Part shown: in pieces, positions 5,610 to 10,661 of the stretch
How the letters are laid out: every line of letters starts with the position of its first letter
How positions within the stretch are numbered: position 1 is the first letter of the stretch
Assembly (NCBI GenBank): GCA_030635835.1
Contig: DAOVYB010000041.1
Coordinates: forward strand, 1 to 10,661
Length of the DNA: 10,661 nucleotides
Origin: Gammaproteobacteria bacterium
GTDB lineage: Bacteria > Pseudomonadota > Gammaproteobacteria > UBA6429
Reading direction: 5' to 3'
Notes under the pieces: generated by a model
Seen by the model: only the letters and a program-made list of their open reading frames with translations
What the model was told of the DNA's origin: nothing
Databases searched by the model: none
Made by a program: the position numbers and the translations under genes

Positions 5610-6500
5610 TCATTTAATACAATTTTTGAGTCCATCTTTTAATGTTGGGTACTTAAGCGTAATCTTTAACTCATTTATCATTTTTGAATTATCCATTCTT
5701 CGTGATTCTTTTAAATAAGAAAGCATGCCTTTGCTAATGGTCTTTTCGGCTTCATCCCAGTCAACCAATGGTGGTCGTGGTAGGCCACATGCATCGGCAA
5801 TGGTATTAAAGTATTCGGTCATATTAGAGTTAGTGCCATCACTGACATTATATATTTCACCTTCAGCATTTTTAGCTGCGGCTGCAACACAAACCTGGGC
5901 TAAGTCATCCGCATGAATGCGATTTGTTTGTGGAGCCAGATTTTCGTGCAGCATGGGAACCTGATCTTTTAATCGTTGCAGTGGCAGGCGGTTTGGTCCA
6001 TAAATTCCACCGACGCGTAATATTGTGAGGGCAACAGCATGGTCTTTACTCCATTGCTGTAATTGTTGTTCTGCATGGTAACGGCGCTTGGCACGATCGA
6101 CCTGTGGATTTGCCGGCGTTTGCTCGTTAATCAGCTGACCTTGTTGATTACCATAAACCCCGGAAGTGCTGATATATATAAGGTGGGCAGGCAGGTAATC
6201 TTTATCCATACTTGCTAGAAAATTTGCCATGCGGGTATCTTCGGTGCCTTGTGTGGGGGGAGGGGCAAAGTAATAAAGAAGTGAGTGCTTACTTGTTAGG
6301 TTACTCAGGCTATCTGGATTATCTAAATCAGCTGACAGGACATGAATATGCTGTTGCCGCAGCGTACTTAAGCTTTCTTCAGTCCTTGCTACACCAAAGA
6401 CCGATTTTGCCTGATTTTTCCAGATACGCGCGACACGTTGGCCAATATCGCCGCATCCGATGATGAGAATATATTTAAAAGGTTTATCTTTATCAGTCAT
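5610..6500 (-). CDS. Atypical short-chain dehydrogenase/epimerase-like NAD(P)-binding protein (YeeZ-like)
   Basis: This is a 296-residue Rossmann-fold protein of the extended/atypical SDR type, resembling E. coli YeeZ; substrate and reaction are unknown. The dinucleotide-binding motif GCGDIG is at 15-20. The STSGVYG strand is at 111-117, LRVGGIYGPNR around 161-171, then RIHADDLAQVC and YNVSDG, all in the order typical of this family. The classical YxxxK catalytic pair is not evident: the matching region reads RRYHAEQ, with Gln145 where Lys would stand. This fits an atypical SDR rather than a true epimerase, so general epimerase labels should be read with care. The ATG at 6498-6500 is preceded by tctcct on its own strand, so no Shine-Dalgarno sequence is present. 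It is divergent from the reductase gene (41 bp between starts) and convergent with the DUF4136 gene. Confidence 0.85.
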   Translation of the reverse strand: MTDKDKPFKYILIIGCGDIGQRVARIWKNQAKSVFGVARTEESLSTLRQQHIHVLSADLDNPDSLSNLTSKHSLLYYFAPPPTQGTEDTRMANFLASMDKDYLPAHLIYISTSGVYGNQQGQLINEQTPANPQVDRAKRRYHAEQQLQQWSKDHAVALTILRVGGIYGPNRLPLQRLKDQVPMLHENLAPQTNRIHADDLAQVCVAAAAKNAEGEIYNVSDGTNSNMTEYFNTIADACGLPRPPLVDWDEAEKTISKGMLSYLKESRRMDNSKMINELKITLKYPTLKDGLKNCIK

Positions 6501-6541
6501 TAGGAGATAATCGCTCGTCGTAAATTAAGTTGAGTATTTTA
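6501..6541. promoter_or_regulatory. Short divergent intergenic region
   Basis: Only 41 bp separate the start of the SDR gene (-) and the reductase gene (+), so promoters for both must overlap each other or reach into the coding regions. AGGAG at 6502-6506 on the plus strand has no start codon at a usable distance: the reductase ATG is 35 nt away and an in-frame TAA stands at 6521. No -10/-35 pair could be assigned. Confidence 0.35.
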
Positions 6542-7555
6542 ATGAGTTATTCAGTTCGTATCGAGTCTAGCGACCATATTTTTCAGGTTGATGAAGGGGA
6601 ATCCGTTTTGGATGCCGCACTTCGTCAAAGTATCACATTACCGTATGGTTGCCGAGGCGGTGGTTGTGGTGCCTGCAAAGGCCAGATTAGTGAAGGCAAT
6701 ATTTCTTATCCTGATGGCTTACCGGGTGGTATTTCAGAAGAAGATAATGACAAAGGCTATGCCCTTTTTTGTCAAGCAGTGCCAAATAGTGATTTAGTTA
6801 TTAAATCAAAAGAAGTGCTTGAGACAAAAGAGATTAAGGCGAAAATTTTACCTTGCCGAGTGCATGAAAAAGTCCAGCTGAATCATGATGTGGTTTTAAT
6901 TAAATTACTGTTACCAAAAACAGAGCGATTACAATTTTTTGCTGGCCAGTATATTAATTTTTTACTTAAAAATGGCAAGCATCGCAGTTTCTCTTTAGCA
7001 AATGCACAGCATGATGATGAATTTATCGAACTGCATATCAGACACATTCCAAATGGTGAATTTACCGGGGAAGTGTTTGATGTAATGAAAGAAAAAGATA
7101 TGTTACGCATTGAAGGACCTTTTGGTAGTTTTTATTTACGAGAAGGTTCTGAACGGCCGATTATTTTAATGGCCGGCGGAACAGGTTTTGCACCGGTTAA
7201 AGGTATGATTGAGCATGCATTAGAGGTTGGTCTTGAACGTCCTATCCATTTATATTGGGGCGTGCGGGCAAAAGAAGATTTATACATGGATGAGCTGGCG
7301 CAGTCATGGACTAAACAAAATCCGTTAATACGTTATACACCTGTTTTATCTGATCCTCAGGAAGAAGATAACTGGACAGGTCGTACCGGTTTTGTTCACA
7401 CTGCCATTATGGAAGATTACCCGGATTTAAGTCAGTATGAAATTTATGGATCAGGTCCACCGGTAATGGTTTATGCAGGCAGAGATGAGTTTGTAAAAAA
7501 TAATATGGACTTGGATCATTATTTCTCTGATGCATTTGAGTATCAGACTGATTAA
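6542..7555 (+). CDS. 2Fe-2S/FAD/NAD(P)H oxidoreductase (CDP-6-deoxy-delta-3,4-glucoseen reductase-like)
   Basis: This is a three-domain electron-transfer enzyme of 337 residues. Residues 1-90 are a plant-type ferredoxin domain with cluster ligands Cys37, Cys42, Cys45 (GCRGGGCGACK) and Cys77 (LFCQA). The FNR-like FAD domain follows, with RSFS at 148-151 and GPFGSFYLRE near 192-201. The NAD(P) domain has GGTGFAP at 212-218 and GSGPP near the C-terminus. The layout matches AscD/RfbI-type reductases and phenol hydroxylase reductase components. The sugar-reductase name is a homology label: no deoxysugar gene is nearby, so the true partner is unknown. A TTG at 6530 could extend the protein by four residues, but MSYSVRIESS fits the usual N-terminus of these proteins, and GAG lies 7 nt before the ATG. 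The gene ends 13 bp before a strong hairpin shared with hemY. Confidence 0.9.
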   Translation: MSYSVRIESSDHIFQVDEGESVLDAALRQSITLPYGCRGGGCGACKGQISEGNISYPDGLPGGISEEDNDKGYALFCQAVPNSDLVIKSKEVLETKEIKAKILPCRVHEKVQLNHDVVLIKLLLPKTERLQFFAGQYINFLLKNGKHRSFSLANAQHDDEFIELHIRHIPNGEFTGEVFDVMKEKDMLRIEGPFGSFYLREGSERPIILMAGGTGFAPVKGMIEHALEVGLERPIHLYWGVRAKEDLYMDELAQSWTKQNPLIRYTPVLSDPQEEDNWTGRTGFVHTAIMEDYPDLSQYEIYGSGPPVMVYAGRDEFVKNNMDLDHYFSDAFEYQTD

Positions 7556-7568
7556 AGTATAACGACAT

Positions 7569-7597
7569 CGCTCTCAATTTTTTGAGAGCGGTATTTT
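7569..7597. terminator. Hairpin between convergent reductase and hemY genes
   Basis: CGCTCTCAA (7569-7577) and TTGAGAGCG (7582-7590) form a perfect 9-bp stem around a TTTT loop. On the plus strand GTATTTT follows, so it terminates the reductase transcript. On the minus strand the flank is less T-rich, but the hairpin lies only 5 bp beyond the hemY stop codon, so it probably serves both genes. It fills most of the 40-bp gap. Confidence 0.8.
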
Positions 7598-8786
7598 AAT
7601 TTAGAAACAATCCTTTCTTGAAATACTCTGCAGCAAGTTTCGGTTCATTCAGATACTCCATTAATAAACCTAACTCTTTATAAGATTCTGTCAGTTCTTT
7701 ATTGCCCACGCTGGCTTCAAGATAAGCGCGTGCTTTACCCCATAAGTCGTTATACATACATAAACGTCCTAAGGTGAGTAGTAGTATCGGGTTGTTGTCA
7801 TGATTTTTTGATAAAGATTCAGCAAATGTTAATTGTTTTTCCAACTGGGATGATTTTATTAAACCATATTGTTTAACCAGGTTAGAATGCCATTCTTTAC
7901 GTAAAGCATTTCGAATAATAAGTTCAGCTTCATCATTTTTGTTTAGCTGAACAAGCTTATTACAATAAATTTCAATTAAACTGGCATCTTTTTTTAATTC
8001 ACGTGAAATTTTTTGCCACATCTGCTGCAACTTGTCGCTATCCTTATTCATGTTCGATTGGTTTGCTTCAACCAGCTGAATAAGTTCAATGTAGGTTTCT
8101 TTTTCAATTTCAAATAATTCTTTGTCAGAAAAAACTTTGTGTTTATGTAACTGTGAAAGCAACTTACCAAGATCGTCCCAGCTTTTTAATTGTTGATATA
8201 AGCGGGTTAATAACACCATGATATGAGTATGCTTGGGAGATAAGCTGTGCAGGTGCACCAGGGTTGCCAGGGCTTGTTCATTTTGACCATGTGCAAATTG
8301 TAATTCAGCCTGTGTCAGTTTTACTGAAAAATCAGCATCGGGCATGCTTTTGTGTGCCATGGCAAGGTAGTGATCGCGGCGCTCGGGTGCATTTTGTTTT
8401 TGTGCGGCTTTGGCTGCAGAGAGATAATTTAATAGTGGCATATCGCTGTTTTTAACCGCACGGGTTAATAAGCGTTCAGCTTTTTTCCATTGTCCCTGTG
8501 ATAAGTTAATTAAGCCCTGTAATGATATTTTACGGGCTTTATTGGCCTTTTGAGTATTACGCCATTGTTTTAATTGTTCGGGCATGGACCAGCTACGAAT
8601 AATAAAACGAATAAGTATGTAACCAAAAATATAACTGAGAAAAATTAATACTAAAAATAGCGTCAGGCTCATTTCCAGCGTGGTATAGCCACGGCCAAAT
8701 AAAACATAACCAGAATCCTGATGAGCAAGCAGGCCTGCACCGACGGCTAAAAATATGATGGCTAAGAAGCTGAATAAATATCTCAT
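7596..8786 (-). CDS. hemY: HemY, inner-membrane TPR protein of the hem operon
   Basis: The product is 396 residues, close to E. coli HemY (398). Residues 1-22 and about 41-63 are two membrane helices. The HemY N-terminal signature is between and after them: AHQDSGYVLFGRGYTTLE, then GLINLSQGQWKKAERLL near residues 91-107. The rest is helical TPR-like repeat (for example GQNEQALATLVHLHSLSP and the C-terminal LLMEYLNEPKLAAEYFKKGL), predicted to face the cytosol. HemY is linked to the late heme pathway by its operon, but its exact role is not settled. This gammaproteobacterial HemY is unrelated to the protoporphyrinogen oxidase that carries the same symbol in Bacillus. Its ATG overlaps the hemX stop by 4 bp (ATGA), with AAGAAGA just upstream, which indicates translational coupling. 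Confidence 0.93.
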   Translation of the reverse strand: MRYLFSFLAIIFLAVGAGLLAHQDSGYVLFGRGYTTLEMSLTLFLVLIFLSYIFGYILIRFIIRSWSMPEQLKQWRNTQKANKARKISLQGLINLSQGQWKKAERLLTRAVKNSDMPLLNYLSAAKAAQKQNAPERRDHYLAMAHKSMPDADFSVKLTQAELQFAHGQNEQALATLVHLHSLSPKHTHIMVLLTRLYQQLKSWDDLGKLLSQLHKHKVFSDKELFEIEKETYIELIQLVEANQSNMNKDSDKLQQMWQKISRELKKDASLIEIYCNKLVQLNKNDEAELIIRNALRKEWHSNLVKQYGLIKSSQLEKQLTFAESLSKNHDNNPILLLTLGRLCMYNDLWGKARAYLEASVGNKELTESYKELGLLMEYLNEPKLAAEYFKKGLFLN

Positions 8787-9898
8787 GATTCTTCTTTAAC
8801 CTTTTCAACAGGTTCATCAGGTAGCTGTCCCTGGGTACGGTATTTTTTTATCGCAGTAAAAGTTGCAGAAATATCAGGTAGAGTTGGATCAATATCAAAT
8901 TTTTGTAATTCATCAATGCTGGTTAGCGTGTTACGGGTAACATTATGTTCAGTATCAAAATACTGGTTAATCCATTTTTCAGTGGTGGCTAATCTTTCCT
9001 GATAAATTTCATTATGTCCGTTTAGTAATGCGAGGCGAGATTGTTCTAATAGCAATGCAAGATTTTGTATTAAGAAGAAATGTTGATTGGGTGCAAGCAA
9101 AGGTTGCAGTGGTTTTTCATGATTACGAATAACAATAAGACTTTTGATATCTTTCCAGACAGCGGCAGGTAAATCTTTAATACTTTTCACATCAGATGAA
9201 GCCGGAGTTTGTTCTGCCTGATTTATTTTATGTGTTTTGGGATCAGGGGTATTCAGAGGTAAATTTGGAATGTTATTACTGAGCGCACTCAGAGTGACAG
9301 ATAAACCGGCTAAATCGATAGTGGGAATATTATTTAATACCTGAATATCATTGGCCAGAATTTTTCTAATACTTAATAACGCAGGATCGGCTACTTCAGC
9401 TAATCGGATGTCTGCAGCTTTTAAAGCAACTAACGCGGTTGCAACATCTTTTTCCAGTAGTAAACGATGGTTAGCTAATTGAATGAGGTATTCTGCTTCA
9501 GCCATTAACCAGTCATTGCGTAAATGCTGTTTATTTCGTATCAGGTTGGTCAGATTGTGGCGTAAATTTTCCTGATAAGTATGGATATCTTTAATTTGCT
9601 GTTCATTTTTTTCAGTAATTTCTAACTGTTGTTGTTTTAAGGTCTCTATTTGTTTATCGACACTTTGTGTTGTAATTTGTTGCTTAATTGAATTTTGTTG
9701 CAGGCTTTCCCAAACAAGATAAAGCCCACCGAGTGTGGCGATGGCAATGAAAAAAAGTAAAGTGATTAGCCCCACATGGGACGAGTTAGATTTGTGAGCT
9801 TTAGCGTGTTTAGTAGATTTTGCTGCTTTTTTCTTAGCGGCAACTTTTTCTACTTCTTTATCTTCTGTATTAGCAGATTGTTTTTCAGAGTCAGTCAT
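8783..9898 (-). CDS. hemX: HemX, inner-membrane protein of the hem operon
   Basis: The product is 371 residues (E. coli HemX about 393). A hydrophilic Lys/Ala-rich N-terminus (1-40, cytosolic) leads into one membrane helix at about 42-63. A coiled-coil stretch at about 65-110 and a periplasmic domain follow. Family hallmarks are visible: WLMAEAEYLIQLANHRLLLE, then ALKAADIRLAEV, and later IVIRNHEKPLQPLLAPNQ. Many databases label this family uroporphyrinogen-III C-methyltransferase, but it has no SAM-dependent methyltransferase motifs. The label comes from its genetic context, and its function is not established. It lies 39 bp after hemD and overlaps hemY by 4 bp. A weak GGA precedes the ATG. 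In this window hemD, hemX and hemY form one directional unit. Confidence 0.94.
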   Translation of the reverse strand: MTDSEKQSANTEDKEVEKVAAKKKAAKSTKHAKAHKSNSSHVGLITLLFFIAIATLGGLYLVWESLQQNSIKQQITTQSVDKQIETLKQQQLEITEKNEQQIKDIHTYQENLRHNLTNLIRNKQHLRNDWLMAEAEYLIQLANHRLLLEKDVATALVALKAADIRLAEVADPALLSIRKILANDIQVLNNIPTIDLAGLSVTLSALSNNIPNLPLNTPDPKTHKINQAEQTPASSDVKSIKDLPAAVWKDIKSLIVIRNHEKPLQPLLAPNQHFFLIQNLALLLEQSRLALLNGHNEIYQERLATTEKWINQYFDTEHNVTRNTLTSIDELQKFDIDPTLPDISATFTAIKKYRTQGQLPDEPVEKVKEES

Positions 9899-9937
9899 TT
9901 GTATTCCGTTATCCGTATTCTTGATTTACATTACTCT

Positions 9938-10661
9938 TTATATATCTTGATATGGTAATAAATGATTAATTTTCAATGAGTCTATAATTGCATTATCATC
10001 AGCTTCAGTTGCGACAAGTAATTTATTCTTAAAGCCTGCATCTTTGGCAATATCTACAAGTCGTTTATTTATCAGTAATAAAGGTACCTGATAGAGTTGC
10101 GAGATTACTTTTTCAGGCGTCATTTCAACCAGGTTTTTTAAAATTTCAGCACTAGTAATGACAATAGCGGCTATCTGATTATTCTGCAAATATTGTACTA
10201 AATCTGTGCTGTTGCTAGCAGGTTTTACTCGTTGGTAAATATTAAGATATTCAACAAATGCACCACGTTGCTGCAAGGTTTGTTTCAAGTGCTCACGTCC
10301 ACCATTGCCACGTATGATTAAAATGCGTTTATTCGAAACATTTTGCATTGCCTGAGTGGCAAGTAATCCCTCACTATTAAAATTTTCCTCAGGAACAATA
10401 TCGGCTTGTTTGCCAAGTTTGTTATATAAAACTTTAGCACTTGCCTGACCTATTGTAGCTAGAGCAACTGTTTCAGATAAATCTGTATTTGCTAGAATTT
10501 GACTAAGTCCATATTCAACAGCATTTGGACTAATAAAAATGACGATATTGAATTGATTAATCTGCTGGATTTTTTGTTGATCCTGCTGAGAAAGCTTAAC
10601 AGCATTAATATCCAGTGTTGGAAACAAAAAGCTGTTACCACCTGCTGTATTAATTTCTTCA
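9938..10661 (-). CDS. hemD: Uroporphyrinogen-III synthase, 5' end beyond the window
   Basis: HemD closes and inverts ring D of hydroxymethylbilane to give uroporphyrinogen III, the branch point of heme, siroheme and cobalamin synthesis; it is cytosolic. Family landmarks in order: FPTLDIN, FISPNAVEYGL, ALATIGQASAKVL, EENFNSEGLL, RILIIRGNGGREHL with QRGAFVEYLNIYQRVKP, and IVITSAEILKNL. A TTG at 10627 could open the frame, but the frame stays open upstream to the window edge and reads EEINTAGGNSFLFPTL, matching the usual AGG...FP start region of HemD. The true start therefore lies outside, and only a few tens of residues are likely missing. The TAA stop is 39 bp before the hemX start. Upstream hemC is expected but not visible. 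Confidence 0.93.
   Translation of the reverse strand, partial: EEINTAGGNSFLFPTLDINAVKLSQQDQQKIQQINQFNIVIFISPNAVEYGLSQILANTDLSETVALATIGQASAKVLYNKLGKQADIVPEENFNSEGLLATQAMQNVSNKRILIIRGNGGREHLKQTLQQRGAFVEYLNIYQRVKPASNSTDLVQYLQNNQIAAIVITSAEILKNLVEMTPEKVISQLYQVPLLLINKRLVDIAKDAGFKNKLLVATEADDNAIIDSLKINHLLPYQDI

Noticed and set aside
6530..6541. TTG start for the reductase gene
   Set aside because: It has no ribosome binding site at a usable distance and adds only four residues. The ATG at 6542 gives the N-terminus usual in this family.
8783..9898. HemX as a uroporphyrinogen-III methyltransferase
   Set aside because: No SAM-binding methyltransferase motifs are present. The protein is a single-pass membrane protein with a coiled coil, and the common database label comes from operon context.
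10625..10627. TTG start of hemD inside the window
   Set aside because: The frame stays open to the window edge and the upstream residues fit the HemD N-terminal region, so the gene is simply cut by the window.

Overview
The window looks like chromosomal DNA from a low-GC gammaproteobacterium. The protein families all fit that group: the end of oligopeptidase A (PrlC), a YgiM-type SH3/anchor protein, an UbiD colinear with the E. coli enzyme, an AscD-like ferredoxin reductase, and a hemD-hemX-hemY run. I cannot name a genus. The set is mostly housekeeping. I saw no phage, insertion sequence, tRNA, rRNA or CRISPR array.

Layout. Positions 1-240 (+) hold the last 79 codons of prlC. A membrane-anchored SH3 protein follows (267-1091, +). 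A repeat-rich 433-bp gap (1092-1524) comes next. It holds three copies of an element built from RCGCARAG octamers, one of them inverted, plus a diverged duplicate of the last codons of the SH3 gene and a TTTGAC hexamer array just before ubiD. ubiD runs 1525-3003 (+). A secreted alpha-carbonic anhydrase (3198-3947, +) has its own leader and a clear terminator. Next come an orphan small ParA ATPase (4099-4740, +) and a DUF4136 lipoprotein (4791-5339, +). The gap at 5340-5609 carries a REP- or MITE-like inverted repeat. An atypical SDR protein (5610-6500, -) is divergent from a 2Fe-2S/FAD/NAD reductase (6542-7555, +). A perfect 9-bp hairpin separates that gene from the convergent hemY (7596-8786, -), hemX (8783-9898, -) and hemD (9938 to the window edge, -).

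How the genes work together. hemD-hemX-hemY is the one clear operon: uroporphyrinogen-III synthase plus two inner-membrane proteins that travel with it, with hemX and hemY overlapping by 4 bp. UbiD serves ubiquinone synthesis. The carbonic anhydrase acts on CO2/bicarbonate in the periplasm. The ParA and the DUF4136 lipoprotein are probably co-transcribed (50-bp gap), but no shared function is known to me.

Several starts were moved downstream of the longest reading frame because a ribosome binding site fits the later ATG: the carbonic anhydrase, ParA and DUF4136 genes. The best leads for novelty are the duplicated gene tail carried with a repeat element, the octamer element itself, and the carbonic anhydrase, which has Val where the family normally has the second-shell Glu next to a zinc ligand.
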